Source: Sphingobacterium paludis
Lineage (GTDB): Bacteria; Bacteroidota; Bacteroidia; Sphingobacteriales; Sphingobacteriaceae
Assembly (NCBI RefSeq): GCF_004364125.1
Contig: NZ_SNZV01000001.1
Span: 659,244 to 723,243 of the forward strand
Direction of reading: 5' to 3'
Length of the DNA stretch: 64,000 nucleotides
Positions 43,375-52,907 of this stretch are shown piece by piece. The translations under genes and the position numbers were made by a program. A model generated the notes under the pieces. That model saw only the letters and a list, made by a program, of their open reading frames with translations, had not been told where the DNA came from and did no database searches. Numbering within the stretch: the stretch's first letter is position 1; every line of letters begins with the position of its first letter.

Positions 43375-45759
43375 ATGATTTTTCCTAAAAACGCTATAGA
43401 TAAATTAGGCTTTCTTGAAATTAAAAGCCTGATTCAAGAAAAATGCCTGAGTGAGCCCGGCCGCGAGATGGTAGAGAAAATACAGCCTCAACAAAAACTG
43501 GAGCAAATTGACCGTTTTCTGCGCCAAACGCAAGAGTTTCGGGATTTATTGCTCCATGATGCGCCGCTGCCTGTCGACCATTTATACCCTATCAAGCCGT
43601 TGGCAGAAAAGGCGCGCATAGTGGGTTCTTTTCTCGCAGAAGATGAATTCTATCGCGTACTGCTCTCGCTTCGTACGGTGTATGCCGTCATTCGCTACTT
43701 CAATGAGCGCGAAGGGCAGTACAGCAATTTGACGTTGCTTTTCGAACACCTGCCCATTGAAACTAAAATTGTGCGGCAGATCGAAGCTGTCATCGACGAT
43801 CGCGGAAGGATGAAGGACAACGCCTCCCGATTGTTACTGGACATTACGCAGCAAATCCTTAAAAGTGAACAAGAAGCTCGGAAACGTATCGACCAAGTGT
43901 TTAAGCAAGCGCAGCATAATGGTTGGACAGCAGATGGTAATTTAACGGTTCGGGACGGGCGGCTGTGTATCCCCATTTTGGCAGAAAACAAACGCAAACT
44001 CAAAGGCTTAATTCACGATGAATCTGCTACGGGGCAAACGGCTTATATAGAGCCCGAAGAAGTTTTTCACCTGAATAATAAAGTGAGGGATTTGGAGTTC
44101 GAACGGCGCCGCGAGGTGGTTCGTATTTTAATGGAGTTAACGGCCGAGTTACGTCCGCATGTACCGCTTTTGCTATCTTATCACGGCTTGCTGAGCAAGC
44201 TCGACTTTGTACGAGCGAAGGCTTTGTTCGCTATTGACATTGAAGCCGACATGCCACAGCTTTCGAAGGATGCTGAAATCAATCTAGTGAATGCGCGGCA
44301 CCCGCTATTACTGATTAACGCTAAACGAGATCAGCAGACGGTGGTGCCTTTGCATATCAAGATCGATCAGCATGATCGCGTAATTTTGGTCTCGGGTCCT
44401 AATGCTGGAGGTAAATCGGTGTGCATGAAGACGGTAGGATTGCTGCAGCTGATGGTGCAGTCTGGTTTGCTGATTCCGGCGGATGACACCTCGAAGCTCG
44501 GGATCTTTAAACAGATCTTTGCCGACATTGGTGATGACCAATCGATCGAAAGCGACTTGAGTACGTACAGTGCGCACCTTTCGAAAATGAAGCATTTTAC
44601 TGAATTTGCGAATGCGCGAACGCTGGTGTTAATTGATGAGTTTGGTACGGGTACGGATCCGCTTTTTGGCGGTCCGATTGCCGAAGCGGTATTGGAATCC
44701 CTGAATAAAAAGGATATCCGAGGCGTCATTACCACACACTATTCCAACTTGAAGGTCTTCGCCAGCAATACTGCCGGTTTGGAAAATGCTTCGATGCTTT
44801 TTGATAACGTCGCGATGCGTCCTTTGTACATCTTACAGGTGGGCAAGCCTGGTAGTTCGTATGCCTTCGAAATTGCGCAAAAAATTGGTCTTCGTGCGGA
44901 TATATTAGAATCGGCCAAGCAAAAGATTGGTACCCAACAGAAAAAGGTGGATACCCTTCTGGTGGATCTAGAGCGCGATAAAAAGCTTGTACACGATACC
45001 AAAATTGCTATCGGAAAGCGTGAGAGGGAATTGGAAACAATACAAGCAGAGTACGAACAGCTCCAAAGCCATTTGGAAGAAAATAAGCGGCAGCTGATCC
45101 GTGACGCGAAAGAGGAGGCTCGGCAGATTCTTAAAGACGCAAACAAGCTGATTGAAAATACCATTTCGGAGATAAAATCGGCACAGGCGGATAAGGAGCG
45201 AACGCGCGAATTGCGACGTGAGCTGCATGCCGCGGTGGATAAAAACACGGAAAAAAAGCCGTCTGCCAAGCCATCGGCAGCGCCGTCATCGGCTATAGCT
45301 GGAGATGAGGTGATCGAGGTAGGAGATTGGGTCAAGATCGTAGATGCAGATACGGAGGCGCAAGTGATCGAGGTCTCTAAAGGCAGCAATTTGATTCTAG
45401 CCTTAGGCGATATACGCACGGTAGTAAAGAAGAATAAGGTTGTCAAGTTGCGCGGAAAAGAGAAGGCAAAGGTCGTTAAAAGACATCGCTCGCTGTCGAC
45501 ATCGTCCGTTGCCGACTTCCAACCGGAGGTGGATGTGCGCGGTATGCGTACAGAGGATGCTCTGCGCCAACTGGAAACTGTCTTGGATAGGGCAGTGATG
45601 ATAGGGTACCCCACACTGAAGATTTTACATGGAAAAGGAGATGGTATTCTCCGGAAGTTCGTTCGCGACTACCTGCGCAAATACAACCACGTTTCGCACT
45701 TTGAAGATGAACATGCTGATCGTGGTGGCGATGGTATTACCTACGCCTACATCAGTTGA
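43375..45759 (+). CDS. mutS2: endonuclease MutS2
   Basis: A 794-aa protein with the MutS2 layout: a MutS-like core, ATPase Walker A GPNAGGKSVCMKT near residue 340, Walker B LIDEFGTGTDP near 421, a long coiled coil (KLVHDTKIAIGKRERELE), and a C-terminal Smr nuclease domain with DVRGMRTEDAL and KILHGKGDGILR. It lacks the mismatch-recognition domain of MutS1. MutS2 suppresses homologous recombination and in some species rescues collided ribosomes. ATG at 43375 is preferred over the TTG at 43363. It follows the DUF4296 gene by 8 bp and ends at a hairpin terminator. Confidence 0.95.
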   Translation: MIFPKNAIDKLGFLEIKSLIQEKCLSEPGREMVEKIQPQQKLEQIDRFLRQTQEFRDLLLHDAPLPVDHLYPIKPLAEKARIVGSFLAEDEFYRVLLSLRTVYAVIRYFNEREGQYSNLTLLFEHLPIETKIVRQIEAVIDDRGRMKDNASRLLLDITQQILKSEQEARKRIDQVFKQAQHNGWTADGNLTVRDGRLCIPILAENKRKLKGLIHDESATGQTAYIEPEEVFHLNNKVRDLEFERRREVVRILMELTAELRPHVPLLLSYHGLLSKLDFVRAKALFAIDIEADMPQLSKDAEINLVNARHPLLLINAKRDQQTVVPLHIKIDQHDRVILVSGPNAGGKSVCMKTVGLLQLMVQSGLLIPADDTSKLGIFKQIFADIGDDQSIESDLSTYSAHLSKMKHFTEFANARTLVLIDEFGTGTDPLFGGPIAEAVLESLNKKDIRGVITTHYSNLKVFASNTAGLENASMLFDNVAMRPLYILQVGKPGSSYAFEIAQKIGLRADILESAKQKIGTQQKKVDTLLVDLERDKKLVHDTKIAIGKRERELETIQAEYEQLQSHLEENKRQLIRDAKEEARQILKDANKLIENTISEIKSAQADKERTRELRRELHAAVDKNTEKKPSAKPSAAPSSAIAGDEVIEVGDWVKIVDADTEAQVIEVSKGSNLILALGDIRTVVKKNKVVKLRGKEKAKVVKRHRSLSTSSVADFQPEVDVRGMRTEDALRQLETVLDRAVMIGYPTLKILHGKGDGILRKFVRDYLRKYNHVSHFEDEHADRGGDGITYAYIS

Positions 45760-45760
45760 T

Positions 45761-45800
45761 AAAAAAGCCGGCTAGCCGATGAAAACTAGCAGGCTTTTTG
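45761..45800 (+). terminator. terminator after mutS2
   Basis: AAAAAGCC-GGCTAG pairs with CTAG-CAGGCTTTTT, with a small bulge, directly after the mutS2 stop and ending in a T-run. Confidence 0.75.
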
Positions 45801-45849
45801 TAGTAAGCTAGTGGAACAACATGTGTACTACATTATATATACTTGATCT

Positions 45850-46107
45850 ATGCAAAATCTAATCATCTTATCCAGTATCGCCTTGTGTTTATTAAGCGCT
45901 TGCTCGGCAAGTAAACAATCTGCCAAGCTTATTCAAGATTGTCCGGAAGAGAAAATTGTTAATAAAATGCCGATGGTACAAACTGAGGGCAAAGACGATA
46001 AGCCGAATACGTATTTCATCTATAAAGGGGAGCGTAGAGAGCTTGCTGAGTTTGATGAAAAATGGTTGCAGGAACATTGTGATGTAAAAGAGACTGAGGT
46101 TCACTAG
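45850..46107 (+). CDS. small lipoprotein
   Basis: An 85-aa protein with a lipoprotein signal (MQNLIILSSIALCLLSAC, lipobox LLSAC). The mature part is short, polar and rich in Lys/Glu, with two Cys residues (DCPEEK and EHCDVK) that could form a disulfide. No known domain is recognised. It sits in front of the 1-kb repeat region and is separated from mutS2 by a terminator. The function is unknown. Confidence 0.6.
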   Translation: MQNLIILSSIALCLLSACSASKQSAKLIQDCPEEKIVNKMPMVQTEGKDDKPNTYFIYKGERRELAEFDEKWLQEHCDVKETEVH

Positions 46108-46221
46108 CTTTTTAAACTGGTTTCTAGAAAAGATTTTTTATAAACGGTTTACCTAATAAATCCACCCCACATCCCTTTCGCGGCAAGTTCAGTCTTCTTT
46201 TTATAAAGCAGTTTACCCAAC

Positions 46222-46380
46222 GCACAACCCTTCCGCCGCATGCCGCGGCAGGGCACTACTTTTGTAGGGCAAAAGTAGCAAAACCCCGTCGCTTGAAACC
46301 TTTGCAGGGAGAGTTTGTGCCGTGGCAAATGAATACATATTGCAAAGCTTTCGATGCGACATGTCGATTAATAATGGAAA
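46222..46380 (+). repeat. interspersed repeat family A, copy 1
   Basis: A 159-bp element beginning near CACAACCCTTCCGCCGC and ending at AATAATGGAAA. It contains CTACTTTTG-TAGGG-CAAAAGTAG, a 9-bp perfect hairpin at 46256-46278. It is nearly identical to copy 2, 281 bp further on. Not coding. Confidence 0.85.
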
Positions 46381-46502
46381 GAAGCGATAAAGTATGGGAA
46401 ACCTAAACTTCTCACATTACTCAATACTCATGACGCAATACGACTTCAAATGCTACATTTTGTTTAATTAGGAGATAGTGCGCACTACCACATAAGTCCA
46501 AC

Positions 46503-46661
46503 CCACAACCCTTCCGCCGCATGCCGCGGCAGGGCACTACTTTTGTAGGGCAAAAGTAGCAAAACCCCGTCGCTTGAAACCTTTGCAGGGAGAGTTTGTG
46601 CCGTGGCAAATGAATACATATTGCAAAGCTTTCGATGCGACATGTCAATTAATAATGTAAA
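46503..46661 (+). repeat. interspersed repeat family A, copy 2
   Basis: Same 159-bp element as copy 1, in the same orientation, in exact 281-bp register with it. It runs directly into the 96-bp tandem array. Confidence 0.85.
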
Positions 46662-47036
46662 GAAGCGATAAAGTATGGGAAACCTAAACTTCTCACATTA
46701 CTCAATACTCATTACGCAATACGACTTCAAATGCGACAAGTCGACTAATAAAGGGAGGAAGCAATAAAGTATGGGGAACCTAAACTTCTCGCATTACTTA
46801 ATACTCATTACGCAATACCACTTCAAATGCGACATGTCTATTAATAATGGAAAGAAGCGTTAAAGTATGTGAAACCTAAACTTCTCACATTACTCAATAC
46901 TTATTACGCAATACCACTTCAAATGCGACATGTCGATTAATAATGGAAAGAAGCGATAAAGTATGGGAAACCTAAACTTTTCACATTACTCAATACTCAT
47001 TACGCAATACGACTTCAAATGCGACCAGTCGATTAA
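46662..47036 (+). repeat. tandem array of a 96-bp unit (about four copies)
   Basis: The anchor GAAGC[GA][AT]TAAAGTATG recurs at 46662, 46758, 46854 and 46950, exactly 96 bp apart. Each unit holds AACCTAAACTT, CATTACTCAATACT, TTACGCAATAC and GCGACATGTCGATTAA, the last with the 10-bp palindrome CGACATGTCG, which is changed in several units (ACAAGTCGAC, ACATGTCTAT, ACCAGTCGAT). A partial extra unit follows family A copy 1 (46381-46441). No open frame is conserved. There are no unique spacers, so it is not a CRISPR array. Confidence 0.85.
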
Positions 47037-47143
47037 GTAGGGGATAGTGCTAATGGAGCCATTCGACCTATTTCTTAATACGCCCCTCTACATACTAAGT
47101 ACTAAAATCTAAGATCTAAAGATACATCTCAATACTCACCACA

Positions 47144-48034
47144 TTACTGCTTTAAAAAAGATATCATATCCGCTAGCGCAACGCGGGATTCTCTCATTAT
47201 AGGCAGTAATGGCCATATGTGCGGCATATCTTCACCGATAATAAGTTTATATTGCACCTGCGCATTTTTCATTTTTTCAATGAGTAATTTCTGGTCGGGG
47301 TAGGTAATATCGTTTGTAGCTGCAAAGAATAGGGTCTCTGGAAATCCATCAAAGGATCCATAGAGCGGGGAGAGGTTTTGATCGTTAAGATCCCCGTCGA
47401 CGGCAACCATTTGTTTTGCACTTAAAACGCCGGTTTTGGCCAGCATGACATCCTTTCGTTCCACTTCTTTGATTTCAGGATTCGTGAATGCTGCATCAGC
47501 CACAGGGGAGATCAATACTAACTTTTTTGGAATGGCAATTTGTTTTGCTCGGAGTCGCTGTATTAGCGCCATGGCAAGGGTCGCGCCGGCAGAGTCCCCG
47601 GCGATCACTATAGCTGTTGGATTGAAGCGGGTTAATGCGAGCTGGTACACCTCATCGATATTGGCCGAAATTTCGTCTATTTGACTTTCAGGGCCGCGCG
47701 GGTATCGACAGGTCCAAAGTGTCATATGAGTCGCGTTCCCGATCTTTTTCAAACTGTCCCAATGGTGTTGCGCGGGACCAGAAATAAAGGCGCCGCCATG
47801 CAAATAAATCAAGAGGCGGTCTGCACTGTTCTCCACGGGGGTGATTTCGACGATAACAGTCTTCAGGACGTTCAGCATGGATATCCGCGCTGAATTGAAT
47901 AGCGATCTCGGCGGAAGCAATACATCGGATTTTCGTAATTTTCGATAATCTACGGGAGAGGTACTAAATATAGCTTTCAATCCCTTCAGTTTAAGGACGA
48001 AACGCACAAGATAGTATCCAAAGCTTTTTTTCAT
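47144..48034 (-). CDS. alpha/beta hydrolase of the HSL type
   Basis: A 296-aa esterase/lipase-like protein. The oxyanion motif is HGGAFISGP near residue 97, the nucleophile elbow GDSAGATLA near 164, and the catalytic Asp and His are expected around FFAATNDITYPD and DMPHIWPLL, the latter holding HxW at the expected place. It belongs to the hormone-sensitive lipase family and should cleave short-chain esters; the substrate is unknown. The start at 48034 (MKKSFGYYLVRF) is chosen over the upstream in-frame Met at 48091. Transcribed alone, next to the repeat array. Confidence 0.82.
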   Translation of the reverse strand: MKKSFGYYLVRFVLKLKGLKAIFSTSPVDYRKLRKSDVLLPPRSLFNSARISMLNVLKTVIVEITPVENSADRLLIYLHGGAFISGPAQHHWDSLKKIGNATHMTLWTCRYPRGPESQIDEISANIDEVYQLALTRFNPTAIVIAGDSAGATLAMALIQRLRAKQIAIPKKLVLISPVADAAFTNPEIKEVERKDVMLAKTGVLSAKQMVAVDGDLNDQNLSPLYGSFDGFPETLFFAATNDITYPDQKLLIEKMKNAQVQYKLIIGEDMPHIWPLLPIMRESRVALADMISFLKQ

Positions 48035-48116
48035 CCCTTTAAAGATAGGGATCTTTTTATCGTCTTGGTAGACTAAATTTAATAAAAACAAAGACCATCA
48101 GCTACTTACCTTTTCG

Positions 48117-48758
48117 CTACATATTATTAAAAGCGTATACATAGTCTAATGAAATAATCGCCTCGCTCGCTTCGCGTATATTTTTTCTATTACCCGTAAC
48201 CTCGTAAACCACCGTAAGATGTTGCCCTTTCTTTTCCAAGCCCTTGCGCTGCAAGCGTACCTTATGCTCCTTCATAAAGCTCTCAAATTCGCCTAGGTGT
48301 GTAATCGAAATGTCCTGAAAGGTGACGTGGATGGTTCGCTTAAAGTATATGTCTGCCAGCATCCGCTCGATCTTTTGAAACAACGAAAGTACAATGACCA
48401 TCATTGCGGTTAAGGTAAAAGCTAAGCCATATTCTTCAAATCCAACAACCATACCCACGCCAGCTATCGACCATATAACAGCAGCTGTGGTAAGGCCTTG
48501 GACAGAAAATTTTCCCTGGTAAATAACGCCTGCACCAAGAAAACCAATTCCGGTAACGATATTCGCGGCAATCCGGTCGTCGGAAACATTTCCCATGCGC
48601 GAGAGAACCGTGAAAACCGTAGAACCAAAGCAAATTAAGATGACGGTGCGAAATCCTGCGGATTTGTTTTTGTACTCGCGTTCGAAACCAACAATAGCTC
48701 CACATAGAATAGACAGCAGAACACTCTGCAAACGTGCATCCTCAAACAATTCAAACAT
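48117..48758 (-). CDS. MgtC/SapB family membrane protein
   Basis: A 213-aa protein. The N-terminal half has four to five transmembrane helices with the MgtC signature: LLSILCGAIVGFEREYKNKSAGFRTVILICFGSTVFT and NIVTGIGFLGAGVIYQGK. A soluble ACT-like tail (about residues 140-213) follows. MgtC proteins bind and restrain ATP synthase or phosphate uptake in some pathogens, but SapB-like members in environmental bacteria have no settled role. Single gene; no magnesium riboswitch is visible upstream. Confidence 0.85.
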   Translation of the reverse strand: MFELFEDARLQSVLLSILCGAIVGFEREYKNKSAGFRTVILICFGSTVFTVLSRMGNVSDDRIAANIVTGIGFLGAGVIYQGKFSVQGLTTAAVIWSIAGVGMVVGFEEYGLAFTLTAMMVIVLSLFQKIERMLADIYFKRTIHVTFQDISITHLGEFESFMKEHKVRLQRKGLEKKGQHLTVVYEVTGNRKNIREASEAIISLDYVYAFNNM

Positions 48759-49264
48759 ATACGGTATACTAGATTCATGTAAGTCAATAGAATGGTTTAG
48801 TGATAAAAATGTTTTATGAAAATGCTAAACCTATCGTCGAAAACAAATATCGATAAAGATGTGCAATGTACCAATACAGGTCGCGCTTATTTAGTGCAAT
48901 CGTTGGGCATGTCATTAACGAAAGCTTATCCTGAGGTGCTTGATGCTGATTCTCGATAAATAGTTAGATCTTATCCGTTATCAATCACCTTTTATGTTAA
49001 GAAGGTTTTAGGAAGTTTTCCACATTTTTGATTTGTTAAAATTTGTTAAATTCTTAAATAAACTGCGTTAACTTTGAAAATATCTAAAACAAACCGAGCT
49101 GATTATCCCAAAGCTTGCAATCTTACGCATATGGATCGATTTATTGACAGTGCGATACCCCATAAATATTTGTGTCGCTGTATATTAAGTTTATGTTAAG
49201 TTTCCAGATTATCAACCGCTATTTCTAACTTTGCACTACTAATTCAGAACAACAAAAATTTAGG
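48759..49264. promoter_or_regulatory. regulatory region between mgtC-like and TonB-receptor genes
   Basis: About 500 bp, AT-rich. Two consensus promoter cores face the receptor gene: TAACTTTG at 49069-49076 and TAACTTTG at 49226-49233, the second 32 bp before the start codon. Repeated TTGTTAAA words lie at 49030-49060. No RNA gene is recognised, and a 47-codon open frame (48816) is not supported. Confidence 0.6.
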
Positions 49265-52200
49265 ATGAAAAAATCTCTACTTTTCTTTGCTTTAGTTCTC
49301 GCTAGCTACGGAACTATTCAGGCACAGGTGACCACAAGTAGCGTGACGGGGGTAGTCACACAATCTGCTGGTCAAGCTACGCCGGGCGCAACTATTAAAG
49401 CGACGCACACACCCTCCGGAACTGTATACAGCAGCTCCACGAACGAAAGTGGCCGTTTTAACCTTGCGAACATGCGTGTTGGTGGTCCGTATCGCGTAGA
49501 AGTTACCTACATCGGACAAACCCCAATTATTTATGATAACATTTATCTAAAATTGGGTGAGCCTTTCGTGTTAAATGCTGATTTTGGCGATCAATCTGCC
49601 ATCGGAATCGACGAGGTAGTGGTGACAGGTGGACGTGGAACGAATACAGCAAAGACAGGTGCTTCGACAAACGTTGGTATCAAACAACTTCAAGAGTTGC
49701 CACAAATCAACAGGAGTATAACGGATTTTACAAGATTAACACCTCAGGCGAATGGAACTTCGTTTGCTGGTCGCGATGCACGTTATAATAATGTTCAGAT
49801 TGACGGTGCAAACTTCAACAACGGCTTCGGTACCGATTCGAATAATCCCCTTCCCGGAGGTGGTTCGCAGCCTATTTCTTTAGACGCAATTGAAGAGATT
49901 ACTGTTAATATCGCTCCTTATGATATTACGCAGTCTGGCTTCACTGGTGCTGGTATTAATGCAGTAACTCGTAGCGGAACCAATCGTGTTGAAGGATCTG
50001 CGTATTACTTTTTACAAAATCAAAATTTGCAGGGTAGAAGAATTGACGACGTTACTTTAGATAAAATTGACGCTGCTAAGAAGAACTTTGGTTTTCGTTT
50101 GGGTGGCCCAATTATAAAAGATAAATTATTCTTATTCATTAACGCGGAACGTGAAGAGGCTACTGGAGCCAACGCATCAGGGGCTAATTTATGGCGCGCG
50201 TCAGAGAACGGTGTAGCAGTTCCAGAAGAAAACATTGCTAGAACAACTCGTGCTGATCTGGAAGCGGTACGCAATCACCTCATCAACCAATGGGGTTATG
50301 AACCAGGTCGTTACGAGGGATATGCGAACGAAGCAAAACAGTCAAGCACAAAATTTCTTGCGCGGTTAGATTGGAATATAAATGACGTGCACAAATTAGC
50401 CGTCCGATATAACCAATTAGTCGGAAACACTATGCAGGTCGCAAATGCGAATTCCGGTCCTTTCCCACGAGCAGATTTCAATAATTATGCGCGTGTTGGT
50501 CAAAACTCGATCACGTTTGAAAACGGTAATTACGGCTTCAAAAATGTCGTACGTTCACTAACTGCTGAGTTAAATAGTAATTTCAGTTCTCGTCTAAGTA
50601 ACCAGTTTTTGGCAACCTATACACGTATTCAAGATACAAGAACGACGCCTAGTAATCAGTTGTTTCCTTTTGTCGACATTGGCGACGGTACACACACGGG
50701 GGTTTCATCTCCACATCAGAATTACATGAGTTTTGGTACGGAGTTGTTTTCTTTCAATAATGATGTTGTCAATAATAACTACTCATTTATTAACAACTTA
50801 AACCTACAAGCTGATAAACACAACTTTACATTTGGAGCAGCTTTTGAAATCCAGAATTTCGGTAACAGCTTCGTTCGTTCAGGTACTTCCTATTACCGCT
50901 ATGCTTCGGTAGAAGATTTTCTTACCACAGGTACACCTAACGAAAAAGCTCCAATTATGTTTGCTCTAACTTATCCTTACGATGGTCAAGAGAGCTATGC
51001 ACGTATTAATTTTGGCTTAGCGTCGCTGTATGCACAAGATCGTTGGACTGCAACTGACCGATTAACTTTAACTTACGGTGTGCGCGCTGAAATGCCTATC
51101 TATATGAATAAGTTGACGGCTAACCCATCTATTGATGCATTGCGACTTCAAGATGTTAACGGTATGCCGACTAATTATCAGTCAGGACTTTGGCCAAAAT
51201 CCCAACTTCTAATTTCTCCACGTGTAGGAATTAACTATGATGTCTTTGGAGACCGGAGCTTAATGCTACGTGGGGGAACAGGATTTTTCTCAGGCCGGGT
51301 ACCTTTTGTTTGGTTAACTAATATGCCAACAGGTGCAGGAGTGCTTCAAAATGTGGTTGAACCTGGAGGATACGCAAATGTTCAAGGTTGGATCGGAAAT
51401 GTGCGTTTCAACCCCGACAGATACTATCATTTAAATAATGTTCCGGAGGGGGCTGAAGATGTATTTATTCGCACTCCTCGTGATGGTGCCCCAAGTACAT
51501 TCTCATTGGTAGATCGTAACTTTAAAATGCCTATGGTATGGCGTACAAGTGTTGGAGCTGATTACAAGATTCCGAATACTCCGGTAGTATTGACAGGGGA
51601 CTTCTTATACACACGTGATATAAACGCTGTTTTCCAGTTTGGGGCAAACCTAAGACCATCAAATTCTTTCTTGAATTACGGGTCTTCGGGTGAGGAAGGT
51701 GATTTTGGAGATAACAGACCATATTATCCTAATGGAGCGACGGCATTTAATCCCGCGATCGGTGCAAATAGCGCAACAGTTTTAACGAATACCAATGTTA
51801 AAGGGCATGCGTTGAGTGCTACCATAGGATTGACTGTACCAAATTACCAAGGGTTCAGCGGAAGTTTGTTCTATACGTACAGTGATTCTAGAGAGGTGAC
51901 AGGCAACAGTGGTTCCAGTGGCGTTTCTGCTTGGGGAGCTTCACCAGTGATAAATAGTCCAAATGACCAGATTTTACATCGTTCCGCTTTCGCGATTCCT
52001 CACCGCGTCGTGGCTAACTTAAGTTACAGATTTGAATACGCAAATCATTTGGCAACAACTGTGGGTGTTTTTTACAATGGATCTCATCAGGGTAGATTCT
52101 CCTATACCTATTCTACAGATTTAAATCGCGATGGGCAGACAAACGATTTGATTTATTTACCAAGACAATCATCGTCTTTAAATTTCCAAGATTATACCGT

Positions 52201-52654
52201 CACATTTAAAGATGCGGAAGGAAATAACCAATCCCGTACATTCACTGCTGCAGAACAATTAGCAGCTTTTGATAAGTTTGTCGGCGATAATGGGTTAGAA
52301 TCTTATAGAGGGCAATACTTACCAAGAAATGGATTTTTACGTCCATGGTTGGGACGTTTCGATGTGCGTGTTTCTCAAGATCTGTTTACGAACATTGGAC
52401 CACGTCGACACAGCATTCAGTTAAGTGCAGACTTTATTAACTTCGGTAACTTTTTGAACAAATCTTGGGGTATACAAGAGAACTTGAATACAGCTCAACA
52501 ACTGTTAGGAAGTGTTGGAAATGTTGGAGCGAATGGTATACCGACGTTCCGCATGAGAAGTGTAAATAATGAATTGCCAACTCAACCATTCCAAAATGCA
52601 AGTAATTTAAATACTACTTGGCAGATGATGTTTGGTATTCGTTATATCTTTTAG
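49265..52654 (+). CDS. TonB-dependent receptor, Oar-like, with a carboxypeptidase-regulatory domain
   Basis: A 1129-aa outer-membrane receptor. Signal MKKSLLFFALVLASYGTIQAQ is followed by a carboxypeptidase-regulatory-like domain (VTSSVTGVVTQSAGQATPGATIKATH), a plug domain (IDEVVVTGGRGTNTAKTGAST, then LPQINRSITDFTRLTPQANGTSF), and a long 22-strand barrel ending MMFGIRYIF. It is of the Oar/CarboxypepD type and lacks a SusD partner gene, so it is not a classic Sus pair. It takes up a large or scarce substrate using TonB-derived energy; the ligand is unknown. The codon mix looks more AT-rich than neighbouring genes, perhaps because it is strongly expressed. It ends at a terminator. Confidence 0.9.
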   Translation: MKKSLLFFALVLASYGTIQAQVTTSSVTGVVTQSAGQATPGATIKATHTPSGTVYSSSTNESGRFNLANMRVGGPYRVEVTYIGQTPIIYDNIYLKLGEPFVLNADFGDQSAIGIDEVVVTGGRGTNTAKTGASTNVGIKQLQELPQINRSITDFTRLTPQANGTSFAGRDARYNNVQIDGANFNNGFGTDSNNPLPGGGSQPISLDAIEEITVNIAPYDITQSGFTGAGINAVTRSGTNRVEGSAYYFLQNQNLQGRRIDDVTLDKIDAAKKNFGFRLGGPIIKDKLFLFINAEREEATGANASGANLWRASENGVAVPEENIARTTRADLEAVRNHLINQWGYEPGRYEGYANEAKQSSTKFLARLDWNINDVHKLAVRYNQLVGNTMQVANANSGPFPRADFNNYARVGQNSITFENGNYGFKNVVRSLTAELNSNFSSRLSNQFLATYTRIQDTRTTPSNQLFPFVDIGDGTHTGVSSPHQNYMSFGTELFSFNNDVVNNNYSFINNLNLQADKHNFTFGAAFEIQNFGNSFVRSGTSYYRYASVEDFLTTGTPNEKAPIMFALTYPYDGQESYARINFGLASLYAQDRWTATDRLTLTYGVRAEMPIYMNKLTANPSIDALRLQDVNGMPTNYQSGLWPKSQLLISPRVGINYDVFGDRSLMLRGGTGFFSGRVPFVWLTNMPTGAGVLQNVVEPGGYANVQGWIGNVRFNPDRYYHLNNVPEGAEDVFIRTPRDGAPSTFSLVDRNFKMPMVWRTSVGADYKIPNTPVVLTGDFLYTRDINAVFQFGANLRPSNSFLNYGSSGEEGDFGDNRPYYPNGATAFNPAIGANSATVLTNTNVKGHALSATIGLTVPNYQGFSGSLFYTYSDSREVTGNSGSSGVSAWGASPVINSPNDQILHRSAFAIPHRVVANLSYRFEYANHLATTVGVFYNGSHQGRFSYTYSTDLNRDGQTNDLIYLPRQSSSLNFQDYTVTFKDAEGNNQSRTFTAAEQLAAFDKFVGDNGLESYRGQYLPRNGFLRPWLGRFDVRVSQDLFTNIGPRRHSIQLSADFINFGNFLNKSWGIQENLNTAQQLLGSVGNVGANGIPTFRMRSVNNELPTQPFQNASNLNTTWQMMFGIRYIF

Positions 52655-52681
52655 CGATCAAATTATCACTGATTTTCTTTT

Positions 52682-52709
52682 AAAGCCCGGCGATGCCGGG
52701 CTTTTTTTG
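52682..52709 (+). terminator. terminator after the TonB-dependent receptor
   Basis: AAAGCCCGGC and GCCGGGCTTT form a 10-bp stem around a short loop, followed by TTTT, 27 bp past the stop codon. Confidence 0.85.
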
Positions 52710-52907
52710 ATCTTCACACGTTTAAACGTAAGGATCGTTTACTTTCGAATAGGGGCATGTTGAATTACGAACTGATCCTTAACGGAAATCACTCTCGTTG
52801 GCGTTTGACGCTACAAAATACTATAATCGGCAACGGTTCGCATACCGATAGATTTATAACTGGCGGATATCCGGTGCTTTTGGCACACCTTCACTTTTAT
52901 TCTGCCT

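Noticed and set aside
44739..45614. Long minus-strand open frame (291 codons) inside mutS2
   Set aside because: It is a shadow of the mutS2 reading frame; the Ser/Arg/Cys-rich translation is typical of antisense frames.
46421..46648. Open frame of 75 codons on the minus strand in the repeat region
   Set aside because: It lies fully within repeat families A and the 96-bp unit, is interrupted in other copies, and has no coding character.
46222..47036. CRISPR array
   Set aside because: The repeat unit is 96 bp with no unique spacers between units, and no cas genes are in the window.
48816..48959. 47-codon open frame upstream of the TonB receptor gene
   Set aside because: It has a plausible ATG but no ribosome-binding or family support, and lies in an AT-rich control region.
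49265..52654. SusC/SusD polysaccharide utilisation locus
   Set aside because: No susD-like, glycoside hydrolase or sensor gene follows. The receptor is of the Oar-like type.
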